NCBI RefSeq assembly: GCF_050859505.1
Contig: NZ_CP193934.1
Location: 2,232,001 to 2,296,000 of the forward strand
Source of the DNA: Marinirhabdus sp050859505
GTDB taxonomy: Bacteria > Bacteroidota > Bacteroidia > Flavobacteriales > Flavobacteriaceae
DNA length: 64,000 nt
Direction of reading: 5' to 3'
Made by a program: the position numbers and the translations under genes. The notes beneath the pieces are model-generated. The model saw nothing but the letters and a program-made list of their open reading frames with translations. It did not search any database and was not told where the DNA came from. Below are positions 56,809 to 64,000 of this stretch, in pieces; positions within the stretch are counted from its first letter, which is position 1; each line of letters starts with the position of its first letter.

Positions 56809-58677
56809 TTACTCTTTTTGCCGTTTTACATTAAAACTAGGCGCTTTATAGTCTTTCGGCAAATAATTTTCTGGAATGGTACTCATATTACCATCTCTAG
56901 CTGCGCGGTAGTGCGGAGATAGTATTTCAATTCCCTGCTCATTACACACATCTTGAATATTTTGGTGCAAATTGCTGTAAATAGTAGCTTGCTTGTTGGC
57001 TTCTTGAATATATGCATTGATTTGATACGCTACGTAAAAATCTTCTAAACTTGTTTGTAATACAAAGGGCTCAGGAGCTTCCATGACTAGATTGGTTCTT
57101 TTGGCAGCCTCAATTAAGGCGGCGTGCATCTTCTTCCACGGAATGTCATACCCAATAGTGACAGTAGTGTGAATAATCAATCCTTTTTCTGGCGCATCAC
57201 TGCTGTAATTTATGGTATGGCTACTCATAACAGTACTGTTAGGAATAGATATAATCTCATTTTTTGGGGTACGTACACGGGTTACAAGGGATGATTTCTC
57301 AATTACATCGCCAAATACTTCCCCAATTTTTACACGATCCCCAATTTTGAATAAACGCATATACGTTAACACCAATCCAGCAATAATGTTAGAGAGCGAT
57401 CCCGCCGAACCAAAAGTGAACAGGAACCCTAAGAATACCGAAATCCCTTGAAATACAGGCGAATCGCTGCCAGGAATGTAGTTCCAAATAGAGACAATCA
57501 TAAAGGCATATACGAGCACTCTAACAATTTGAAAGGTAGGTCCCGCCCAATCTGGAAAAAAGCCGTTTATCTTTAAATTACCATTCGCAATTTCGTCCCG
57601 TAAAAATTTTATTCCTTTAAGCACATATCTAAACACAATCACAATTACAATGATGGCAATTAAATTAGGCAAGTAGTTCCAAATGCTTGAAAGAATAGAT
57701 TTTACTGGGTTTAGCACATACCCAAATAGGGTGTCTGCAAAGTTTCGTGTCCAAGGAAAAATCTTAAAAAGCGTAGGTAATGCTATATAAATGGAAGCAA
57801 CGATAGCAAACCATTTCACCACTTTATTAATGAGCAATACGGCCGAAACCTCCCGCTTTGCATCAAATAAAGTATAGTCCTTAATTTTAATTCCTTTTAA
57901 ACGTTTTCCTTCTTGATCTTCTATTTTTTTAGCGGTCCAACGAAAGAATTTTGAAATGTATTTTATTAAAAACCAAATTACAACCAATACCAAAAGTGCA
58001 AGACCAATTCTGGCAAGAATATTCCAAATATTTGTCTCGGCATTGTAGCTCGTTACGGCATCTCCTATTTTGGTTTGGTATGTTTTGGCAAGTTCAAATT
58101 GGGAGGTATCTGCCCAAAGCGCATCATTTTGCGAAATGCTTATAATAGTCTTCTCGCGATACACTACATCAAAAGTTGTCTCTGACTCAATAATCTGAAG
58201 AGAATCTGTTGTAAAACCAGCGTTATCGGGTAATTTTTTAACTCGTCTGCTAATAGCATCTGCACGTTCTCCAGCCGAAAAACTTCCTAATTTGGTATGA
58301 ACCAGAAATAGGGTGTCATTAAAAAAACCTAGAACCGGATAGCCTTTCGTAGATTTTCGTAAAGATGCAATTTGTTCTTTCTTTTGGTTTAACAAGGCAT
58401 CTTCTTGAACATTTAGCGTGTTTAATTTTTGCTGAAGTTCAGTTCGTTTTGTGGCATCATCAGACTTTAACGCAGATATTTGTTGCTGAAGATCGGCTTT
58501 CCGAAGCGAATCTATGAGTCTTTGTTTTTCAAGATCTGCTAATTTTTTCTGAAAATTATTTTGTAGTATTTCTACTGAATCTACAGCTTTTACTACAGTA
58601 GAATCGGTTTGGGCAATACTCATTGATACTGCAAATAACACAGTAAAAATCAATAGTATACGAGCCGTTTTTATCAT
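56809..58677 (-). CDS. MscS-family mechanosensitive channel with large periplasmic N-terminus
   Basis: A 622-residue channel. A signal peptide (1-22) is followed by a coiled-coil periplasmic region (about 40-115, heptad-like QNNFQKKLADLEKQRLIDSLRKADLQQQ). About five membrane helices follow. The MscS core lies in the C-terminal third, with FLGFLFTFGSAGSLSNIIAGLVLTYMRLFKIGDRVKIGEVFGDV (pore-lining TM3 and beta domain) and IISIPNSTVMSSHTINYS. It relieves osmotic pressure in known members. The gene is single, converging on the tiny-ORF unit. Confidence 0.9.
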   Translation of the reverse strand: MIKTARILLIFTVLFAVSMSIAQTDSTVVKAVDSVEILQNNFQKKLADLEKQRLIDSLRKADLQQQISALKSDDATKRTELQQKLNTLNVQEDALLNQKKEQIASLRKSTKGYPVLGFFNDTLFLVHTKLGSFSAGERADAISRRVKKLPDNAGFTTDSLQIIESETTFDVVYREKTIISISQNDALWADTSQFELAKTYQTKIGDAVTSYNAETNIWNILARIGLALLVLVVIWFLIKYISKFFRWTAKKIEDQEGKRLKGIKIKDYTLFDAKREVSAVLLINKVVKWFAIVASIYIALPTLFKIFPWTRNFADTLFGYVLNPVKSILSSIWNYLPNLIAIIVIVIVFRYVLKGIKFLRDEIANGNLKINGFFPDWAGPTFQIVRVLVYAFMIVSIWNYIPGSDSPVFQGISVFLGFLFTFGSAGSLSNIIAGLVLTYMRLFKIGDRVKIGEVFGDVIEKSSLVTRVRTPKNEIISIPNSTVMSSHTINYSSDAPEKGLIIHTTVTIGYDIPWKKMHAALIEAAKRTNLVMEAPEPFVLQTSLEDFYVAYQINAYIQEANKQATIYSNLHQNIQDVCNEQGIEILSPHYRAARDGNMSTIPENYLPKDYKAPSFNVKRQKE

Positions 58678-58773
58678 TTAGTTTGTTTTAAAAGGAAACG
58701 AATGTACTATAATTAAAGATACGTACTTTAGAATAAATAATAAATAAAACACAAAAATTGCTATGGTAAATAC

Positions 58774-60390
58774 CTATACTTCAGCATCCATCATGTCTGT
58801 AACTACGTGGTAACGAGGGTCGTCAATAGCATCTTGTATGATGGTGTTAAATTCTGGATTCCATTTTATAAGCATTTCTTTACAGTCTGGACTTAAGTGT
58901 GTTAAGGTTACTTTTTTGCCGGCATCTAAGTACTTATTGGCAATGTTGCGCAATGCTTCCACACCAGAATGGTCTGAAACTTTAGATTCAATAAAGTCTA
59001 TTTCAATCGCCTCTGGATCTCCGGAAACATCAAATTTATTATTGAATGCTGTAGTAGAGCCAAAAAAGAGCGGTCCCCAGATTTCATAAACTTTGGTTCC
59101 ATCATCTTTTATGCGTTTACGCGCTCTAATTCTGGTAGCACTTTTCCACGCAAAAGATAGGGCACTCATAATTACACCTGCTATTACGGCAATTGCTAAA
59201 TCCTGCCAAACCGTAATGGCAGAAACTGCAATGAGTACAATAGCATCGGTTACGGGAATTTTATGTAAAATACGAAAACTACTCCAGGCAAACGTACCTA
59301 TCACTACCATAAACATTACCCCAACCAAAGCAGCAATGGGTATTTGTTCGATTAATGGTGCACCAAACAATACAAAGCAGAGTAGTGCCACAGCAGCAAC
59401 AGCTCCCGATAATCTTCCGCGACCTCCAGAGTTTATGTTGATAATACTTTGTCCAATCATGGCACACCCCCCCATACCTCCAAAGAGTCCGTTTAAGATG
59501 TTCGCACCCCCTTGTGCAACGCACTCACGATTTCCACTCCCACGGGTTTCAGTCATTTCGTCAATGAGGTTTAACGTCATTAAGCTTTCAATTAAACCAA
59601 CAGCGGCGAGAATCATAGCTGTAGAAAATATAAGTCCCCAATGATCCCCTATGGTATAAAATAACGTAAATATTTGATCTTGAAATGTAGGTAAACCCCC
59701 TTGAAGTCCGTCACCACCACCGTCTTTTATAAAAGAACCAACCGTGCTAACGTCTATTTTTCCGAAGATAACAATGGCTGCTACTACTACAATCGCTATT
59801 AAAGCAGCGGGTATTTTTTTGGTAAGTTTTGGTAAGCCATACATAATTGCCATAGTTAACGCTACCAAACCGAGCATTAACCAGAGATTAGTACCTTGTA
59901 GCCAAGTCATTTCGCCACCTACATTTTCTTTAAATAATCCTAATTGAGATAAAAATATTACAATAGCCAACCCATTTACAAATCCCATCATTACAGGGTG
60001 GGGAATAAGCCTTACAAATTTTCCTAACCTAAGAACACCTGCCAAAATTTGAATCCCTCCCACAAACAGTAAGGTAATGAACAACCATTGAAGACCAAGA
60101 TTTTCAATGGGAGTTGCTAAAGCTTCACCCACTTCATTTCCTTTAGCGATTAAATGGACCATTACAACCGCCATAGCACCTGTAGCTCCGGAGATCATCC
60201 CGGGACGCCCGCCAAACAGCGCGGTAATAATTCCCATCATAAACGCTCCGTACAATCCTACTAACGGATCTATACCTGCCACAAAAGCAAATGCAACGGC
60301 TTCTGGTACCAATGCCAAAGCCACAGTAAGCCCTGAAAGGATATCATTTTTCGGATTTTGAGTAAAATTCTTAATGGTTTTCTGCCACAT
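58774..60390 (-). CDS. SulP-family anion transporter with STAS domain
   Basis: A 538-residue transporter. The helices begin with NDILSGLTVALALVPEAVAFAFVAGIDPLVGLYGAFMMG, the SulP signature. GSGNRECVAQGGANILNGLFGGMGGCAMIGQSIININSGGRGRLSG lies in the middle. A STAS domain (about 440-535, EIDFIESKVSDHSGVEALRNIANKYLDAGKKVTLTHLSP) closes the protein. SulP proteins move sulfate, bicarbonate or other anions; the pattern recalls BicA-like sodium/bicarbonate transporters, but I cannot assign the substrate. It carries its own -7 element. It follows the cyclophilin-FKBP gene across a terminator. Confidence 0.9.
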   Translation of the reverse strand: MWQKTIKNFTQNPKNDILSGLTVALALVPEAVAFAFVAGIDPLVGLYGAFMMGIITALFGGRPGMISGATGAMAVVMVHLIAKGNEVGEALATPIENLGLQWLFITLLFVGGIQILAGVLRLGKFVRLIPHPVMMGFVNGLAIVIFLSQLGLFKENVGGEMTWLQGTNLWLMLGLVALTMAIMYGLPKLTKKIPAALIAIVVVAAIVIFGKIDVSTVGSFIKDGGGDGLQGGLPTFQDQIFTLFYTIGDHWGLIFSTAMILAAVGLIESLMTLNLIDEMTETRGSGNRECVAQGGANILNGLFGGMGGCAMIGQSIININSGGRGRLSGAVAAVALLCFVLFGAPLIEQIPIAALVGVMFMVVIGTFAWSSFRILHKIPVTDAIVLIAVSAITVWQDLAIAVIAGVIMSALSFAWKSATRIRARKRIKDDGTKVYEIWGPLFFGSTTAFNNKFDVSGDPEAIEIDFIESKVSDHSGVEALRNIANKYLDAGKKVTLTHLSPDCKEMLIKWNPEFNTIIQDAIDDPRYHVVTDMMDAEV

Positions 60391-60412
60391 AGTTTTGCGC
60401 TTAAAAAAGCGG

Positions 60413-60420
60413 CAAATATA
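60413..60420 (-). promoter_or_regulatory. -7 promoter element for the SulP gene
   Basis: On the minus strand this reads TATATTTG, a full match to TAnnTTTG, 22 bases upstream of the start codon. No clear -33 TTG is present. Confidence 0.5.
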
Positions 60421-60459
60421 CTTTTAAATAGTGTAGTATTGTGCCACTTATATATAAAA

Positions 60460-60481
60460 AAAGCCCCGGTATCGGGGCTTT
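60460..60481 (-). terminator. terminator after the cyclophilin-FKBP gene
   Basis: AAAGCCCCG (60460-60468), four-base loop, CGGGGCTTT (60473-60481), with a T-run on the minus strand. It separates this operon from the SulP gene. Confidence 0.9.
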
Positions 60482-60499
60482 CAATTTTTGTATTTCTTT

Positions 60500-61597
60500 T
60501 TAGTTAGCAGGTCCTACAAGCTCTACCTCAAATATAAGATCTGCATTGGCAGGAATTCTTGGTGGATTACCACGCTCACCATAGGCCAAATGAGAAGGGA
60601 TGTACAAAATGGCTTTTTCGCCAACTGTCATTGTTAACAATCCTTCTTTAAAGCCAGGGATAAGTCTAGCTTCAGTGCTATATACAGGATCCATAGGTTG
60701 GTATGGATTTCTTGCGTCTAAGGCATTATATTTTTCGGCTACATCTTTGTACGTAGTGAAAAAAAGTTGACCATTAGAGAAATATCCAGCACAGTTTACA
60801 AGAACTTTAGCCCCAGTTTCTGGTTTTATTCCATTTCCTTCTTGGATAACTAGAATTTCAAGACCGGAATCTAATTTTGTAGCTTCTGCTCTTTTTGTTG
60901 CGTACATAACAGCAGTTTCGGTAGCTATTTTTTCAACAGCTTCAGCTTTTGCAAGTACTTCTGCTTCTAATGCTTCTAACTCCTTCGAGAATTCTGCTAT
61001 CTTTTGATTGCCCTTGTTAATAATATTTACTTCTTGAATCACAACATCATCTACCGGCTTGTCGCCAGGCTTGATGGTGGGAACTAATCCAATAGAATCT
61101 ACCACTTCTTGTCCCATAACAATTTCTCCAAAAACAGTATGTCTAGTGTCTAACCAAGGCGTTGCCTTCAGCGTAACAAAAAACTGACTTCCATTAGCGT
61201 CTGCTCCTGGATTAGCCATAGATAAAACTCCTTTTCCTTTATGCGTTAATGAATCTACAATTTCATCTGGAAAAATATATCCAGGACCACCTGTTCCATT
61301 GCCCAATGGGTCCCCACCTTGAATCATAAAGTCCTTCATAACACGGTGAAATACAAGACCATTGTAATATTTTTTGCCTTTATAGGCAGAATCCACCATT
61401 TTACTTTTTCCTTCTGCCAATTCTACAAAGCTGGCCACAGTAAGTGGGGTAGCTTCGTTGTATAATTTAGCTACAAAAGTACCTTTGCTAGTAATAAATT
61501 CGGCATATAAGCCATCTCCTAAGTCTGGATATTTATCTTCACAAGCCGTCATGGCTACTGTCAAGATTACAAGTGCTAAAAGCGATAATTTTTTCAT
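60500..61597 (-). CDS. cyclophilin-FKBP fusion lipoprotein (dual peptidyl-prolyl isomerase)
   Basis: A 365-residue lipoprotein (signal ending VAMTAC, lipid Cys at 19). Residues about 30-195 form a cyclophilin with YNGLVFHRVMKDFMIQGGDPLGNGTGGPGY and GSQFFVTL. A charged helical linker (about 200-240) follows. Residues about 245-365 form an FKBP domain with GAKVLVNCAGYFSNGQLF and EKAILYIPSHLAYGERGNPPRIPANADLIFEVELV. Two different proline isomerase folds in one chain is unusual; such fusions are known in flavobacteria and a few protists. It is 32 bases downstream of gldI and probably co-transcribed, suggesting a role in folding exported or gliding-machinery proteins. Confidence 0.92.
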   Translation of the reverse strand: MKKLSLLALVILTVAMTACEDKYPDLGDGLYAEFITSKGTFVAKLYNEATPLTVASFVELAEGKSKMVDSAYKGKKYYNGLVFHRVMKDFMIQGGDPLGNGTGGPGYIFPDEIVDSLTHKGKGVLSMANPGADANGSQFFVTLKATPWLDTRHTVFGEIVMGQEVVDSIGLVPTIKPGDKPVDDVVIQEVNIINKGNQKIAEFSKELEALEAEVLAKAEAVEKIATETAVMYATKRAEATKLDSGLEILVIQEGNGIKPETGAKVLVNCAGYFSNGQLFFTTYKDVAEKYNALDARNPYQPMDPVYSTEARLIPGFKEGLLTMTVGEKAILYIPSHLAYGERGNPPRIPANADLIFEVELVGPAN

Positions 61598-61629
61598 TTG
61601 ATTTTGTAATTAATTTTAAACGTTTGTTA

Positions 61630-62187
61630 TTAATTTTCTTCTGAAGTTTCAATAGATCGAAGCGTAATGGTGCTTTGTATTGGTACATTCGCTCCCAATT
61701 TTTCTTGTATTCCGTAGTATCCAAAAGCTTTATACGAAGGAAATAAGAAGGTAACAGTTTCACCTTCTTTCATTATTTTAATTCCTTCTCTAATTCCAGA
61801 GATAAGGTCTTGATTGCTTTGATCTACTTGGTATTTTTGAAGGCCATTTTCAACTTCTGAAACTATGGTGGTTCCGTCTAGGTCTTTTACATCGTAGGTG
61901 AAGGTTACTAGGTCTCCAAATTTCGGCATTAGTGTACTTACCGTATCTTTTACATTATAAAAGTACCAGAATCCATTTGGGTTAGACTCAAATTCGGTAG
62001 TCTTATTTTGAGAAATAATTTTAGTTATAACTGCCTCTTCTTTCTTGTACAATTTTTTGTTACGCTCTGCACTTTCTTTTATAAAACTTCCAGAGCTACG
62101 CTGTTCAGGTCTTCTGGCTTCCGGGCTTTTACAAGCCACTACAAAGAGAAGAAATAGTATAAAATATAAAAAATTACGCATTGGCAT
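61630..62187 (-). CDS. gldI: gliding motility lipoprotein GldI (FKBP-type)
   Basis: A 185-residue lipoprotein (lipid Cys at 19 in FVVACKSPE). An FKBP-type domain occupies about 70-180 (FGDLVTFTYDVKDLDGTTI, MKEGETVTFLFPSYKAFGYYG, VPIQSTITLRSI). Known GldI is an essential gliding-motility lipoprotein in Flavobacterium and is thought to help fold other Gld proteins. The start is the ATG at 62187 or the one six bases further in; the gene overlaps the end of the DHH phosphoesterase gene by 14 bases. The cluster phosphoesterase-gldI-dual isomerase looks like one transcript. Confidence 0.9.
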   Translation of the reverse strand: MPMRNFLYFILFLLFVVACKSPEARRPEQRSSGSFIKESAERNKKLYKKEEAVITKIISQNKTTEFESNPNGFWYFYNVKDTVSTLMPKFGDLVTFTYDVKDLDGTTIVSEVENGLQKYQVDQSNQDLISGIREGIKIMKEGETVTFLFPSYKAFGYYGIQEKLGANVPIQSTITLRSIETSEEN

Positions 62188-63196
62188 TCAGGGCATTTTT
62201 ATAGTTTGGCAAGATACTAATAAATTCAGAAATGGTGTCATCAAGATTTTTATCGCTTTTACCACCTGCTGCATTTGTATGACCGCCGCCGTTATAGTGT
62301 GCTCTTGCAAATTCGTTTACTGAAAAAGAGCCTTTACTTCGGAAAGAGATTTTCACGATATTATCTTGTTTACTTTCAATGAAAATTACAGCAAAATTTA
62401 TTCCTATTACTGAAAGCGAATAATTTACAAATCCTTCGGTATCCCCTTTTTTGAAATTGTTGTCGTCCAATTCTTTTTGCGTAAGGGTAATAAAAGCAGT
62501 GTTGTATTCTGGAAGAATTGTCATATTATTTAATGCAATTCCTAGTAGTTTTAACCTCTCTGGTGTATTTGTGTCGTAAATATTGTTGTGTATTTCAGAA
62601 CCATTTGCCCCGGCTTCTAGTAACTGTGCAATCACACGGTGCGTAGTTGGAGAGGTAGATGAAAACCTGAAACTACCCGTATCTGTCATAATGCCTGTGT
62701 ACAAATTGGTGGCGATTTCAGCAGAAAGCACATCCAATCTTCCTAAGGCATCCATAAAATGATATACCATTTCGGAGGTTGAACTCATCGTTACATCACT
62801 ATAGGTAGCCACGGCATAGTCTGAGGGAGCCTGGTGGTGATCTATCATTACAAATTTGGCGTCGCATGTTTCCAAAACAGTTCCTAAATCTCCCACTCTA
62901 GTTAGTGCGTTAAAATCTAGAGTAAAAACAATAGCTGCTTCGTCGAAAAGTAGTTGGCATTTTTCTGGTTCTTTCTCATAAATACAGATGGTTTCATTGC
63001 CAGGCATCCATTTAAGAAAAGTTGGATAATCATTTGGCATGACAACCTCTGCTTGATGACCCAACGATTGTAAGAAAAAATAGAGTCCCATACAAGAGCC
63101 TATGGCGTCTCCATCTGGGTTTTTATGCCCAACAATTACTACTTTTTTAGGAGTGGATAATAAGGTTTCAACTTGCTGTGTAATTTCTTTATTCAT
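62174..63196 (-). CDS. DHH/DHHA1 phosphoesterase (NrnA-like)
   Basis: A 340-residue cytosolic phosphoesterase of the NrnA type, which degrades short RNA or 3'-phosphoadenosine 5'-phosphate. The metal-binding set is present: GHKNPDGDAIGS near 25, DFNA near 95, IDHHQAPSDY near 115 and TDTGSFRFSSTSP near 175. The DHHA1 end has HYNGGGHTNAAGG. The ATG at 63196 is chosen; an in-frame ATG 18 bases upstream adds six residues. It heads the group with gldI and the dual isomerase, and diverges from ndk, with 138 bases between starts. Confidence 0.92.
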   Translation of the reverse strand: MNKEITQQVETLLSTPKKVVIVGHKNPDGDAIGSCMGLYFFLQSLGHQAEVVMPNDYPTFLKWMPGNETICIYEKEPEKCQLLFDEAAIVFTLDFNALTRVGDLGTVLETCDAKFVMIDHHQAPSDYAVATYSDVTMSSTSEMVYHFMDALGRLDVLSAEIATNLYTGIMTDTGSFRFSSTSPTTHRVIAQLLEAGANGSEIHNNIYDTNTPERLKLLGIALNNMTILPEYNTAFITLTQKELDDNNFKKGDTEGFVNYSLSVIGINFAVIFIESKQDNIVKISFRSKGSFSVNEFARAHYNGGGHTNAAGGKSDKNLDDTISEFISILPNYKNALNANA

Positions 63197-63284
63197 AGGA
63201 GTGCGAAGATACAATTATTCAGTCTTATGGACGAAATTCTCTTTTGTACAATTTTACATTATTACGTTAACAATCGCTAATTGC

Positions 63285-63314
63285 TTGCAGTTGTGTTTTA
63301 AATACCTACTTTTG
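63285..63314 (+). promoter_or_regulatory. full Bacteroidota-type promoter for ndk
   Basis: TTG (63285-63287), a 19-base spacer and TACTTTTG (63307-63314). The start would be near 63319, about 16 bases before the ATG at 63335. Confidence 0.75.
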
Positions 63315-63334
63315 CACCAAATTTTAAAAAAGTT

Positions 63335-63754
63335 ATGAGAACAGATAGAACATTTACAATGTTAAAGCCTGATAGTGTTGAAAAAGGACACATTGGTGCT
63401 ATTTTAGAAAAAATAAATGCAAGCGGCTTCCGCATTGTTGCAATGAAGTTAACGCAGATGACAACAGCAGATGCTCAGGAATTTTACGCAGTTCACAGCG
63501 AACGTCCATTTTATGGTGAGTTGGTAGAGTATATGACGCGTGGTCCTATTGTGGCTGCTATCTTAGAGAAAAACAACGCAGTGGAAGATTTCCGTACGTT
63601 AATAGGAGCTACCAATCCAGCCGATGCTGCTGAAGGTACCATCCGTAAATTATATGCTGCTTCTATTGGAGAAAATGCTGTACACGGAAGTGATAGCGAT
63701 GAGAACGCAGCTATTGAAGGTGCTTTCCATTTTTCTGGACGTGAAATGTTCTAA
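63335..63754 (+). CDS. ndk: nucleoside diphosphate kinase
   Basis: A 139-residue hexameric or tetrameric enzyme that moves the gamma phosphate between nucleoside triphosphates and diphosphates. RTFTMLKPDSVEKGHIG at the start, and NAVHGSDSDENAAIE with the phosphorylated H117, are diagnostic. Length is normal. It stands alone with a full promoter, divergent from the phosphoesterase gene. Confidence 0.96.
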   Translation: MRTDRTFTMLKPDSVEKGHIGAILEKINASGFRIVAMKLTQMTTADAQEFYAVHSERPFYGELVEYMTRGPIVAAILEKNNAVEDFRTLIGATNPADAAEGTIRKLYAASIGENAVHGSDSDENAAIEGAFHFSGREMF

Positions 63755-63782
63755 GAAAATTCTATAGAAATTATATTTATTG

Positions 63783-63814
63783 CCCTTCTGCATTTGTTTG
63801 TGGGAGGGTTTTTT
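63783..63814 (+). terminator. weak terminator after ndk
   Basis: CCCT (63783-63786) can pair with AGGG (63805-63808), followed by six T. The stem is short, so the call is tentative, but a stop signal here is expected because the next gene converges. Confidence 0.35.
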
Positions 63815-63864
63815 AGTGGTGAGAGGTGAGAAAAACTAAGTAACCCATTCACCAATTAACTACC

Positions 63865-64000
63865 CTATTTCAATACCAACTTCTTCACCAATTCTTTGCC
63901 CACTTCTTCGTTGAGCAGTTTCATGATTTTTTCTTTTCCATAGCTCAATTCCTCTCGCAATACTGAAGAGCTTAAACTTACAAAAAGTGTTTCTCTTTCT
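63865..64000 (-). CDS. C-terminal part of a DUF721 (DciA-like) protein (cut by window end)
   Basis: The last 44 codons of a minus-strand gene that runs out of the window. The reading ends LSSSVLREELSYGKEKIMKL, then NEEVGKELVKKLVLK and a TAG at 63867-63865. LSSSVLREELSYGKEKI is the conserved C-terminus of DUF721 proteins of Bacteroidota, related to DciA, the DnaB helicase loader partner. The frame is open to the window edge. The N-terminus is not visible, so domain completeness cannot be judged. Confidence 0.78.
   Translation of the reverse strand, partial: ERETLFVSLSSSVLREELSYGKEKIMKLLNEEVGKELVKKLVLK

Noticed and set aside
59093..59644. 183-codon plus-strand ORF inside the SulP gene
   Set aside because: Shadow of the membrane-helix-rich coding strand; typical artefact of hydrophobic codons.
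1..64000. CRISPR arrays, tRNA or rRNA genes
   Set aside because: I read both strands for regular direct repeats with unique spacers and for cloverleaf arms and found none.

Overview
The window is a visibly AT-rich, gene-dense piece of chromosome from a member of the Bacteroidota, most likely a marine or aquatic Flavobacteriaceae. The evidence is the gliding-motility lipoprotein GldI, a carboxypeptidase-like-plug TonB-dependent receptor, a DUF5916 outer-membrane protein, a cyclophilin-FKBP fusion lipoprotein, a Bat/VWA membrane protein and a LuxC-type acyl-CoA reductase next to serC/serA. Starts carry almost no Shine-Dalgarno sequences, and several genes have the Bacteroidota promoter form TTG-N19/21-TAnnTTTG. 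I see no rRNA, tRNA, CRISPR array, prophage or intact insertion sequence. About 60 protein genes fill the window, including four that are very short or cut by the window edge.

Layout. 1-6.3 kb: a cut zinc metalloprotease, a secreted unknown, threonine aldolase, YegP-like and YbaB-like proteins, and an S9 oligopeptidase lipoprotein. 6.3-8.9 kb: a cysteine-synthase-like enzyme followed by an alpha-oxoamine synthase, together a plausible sulfonolipid (capnine) entry pathway. 9-18.3 kb: amidase, GNAT protein, outer-membrane protein, a YfhO-type membrane protein coupled to a glycosyltransferase, and two secreted paralogues, one with a long Arg/Asn/Ser/Thr-rich tail. 18.4-23.7 kb: uvrA, an ECF-type sigma factor with a 50-residue companion ORF, an endonuclease III without its Fe-S cysteines, and bcp.

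23.9-31.5 kb: a conserved unknown, an MBL-fold hydrolase, a 118-bp nested palindrome, an esterase, and an operon of a BatA/VWA protein, a dihydroorotase homologue lacking its metal ligands and two small membrane paralogues. 31.5-38.1 kb: two tandem soluble GAF-histidine kinases without a response regulator, a TIGR02757 protein, a LolD-like ATPase and a DUF5916 protein. 38.2-43.3 kb: msrA-folE and a probable zinc-uptake operon (two small membrane or lipoproteins, a His/Cys-rich secreted protein and a ZnuD-like receptor).

43.4-47.8 kb: DUF937, serA, serC, acyl-CoA reductase and a divergent dicluster ferredoxin. 48-56.3 kb: small secreted proteins, two tandem alpha/beta hydrolases, ychF, a thioredoxin-like protein, a CsaA-like protein, an MFS transporter and a DUF5694 lipoprotein. 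56.4-56.8 kb: a short transcription unit with two tiny basic ORFs and a strong terminator. 56.8-64 kb: an MscS channel, a SulP transporter, the DHH phosphoesterase-gldI-cyclophilin/FKBP group, ndk, and the C-terminus of a DUF721 protein on the minus strand at the right edge.

Most of this is ordinary core genome. The parts most worth following are the candidate sulfonolipid pair, the tiny-ORF unit at 56.4-56.8 kb, the inactive dihydroorotase homologue in the Bat operon, the 50-residue ORF behind the sigma factor, and the palindromic element at 26.75 kb.
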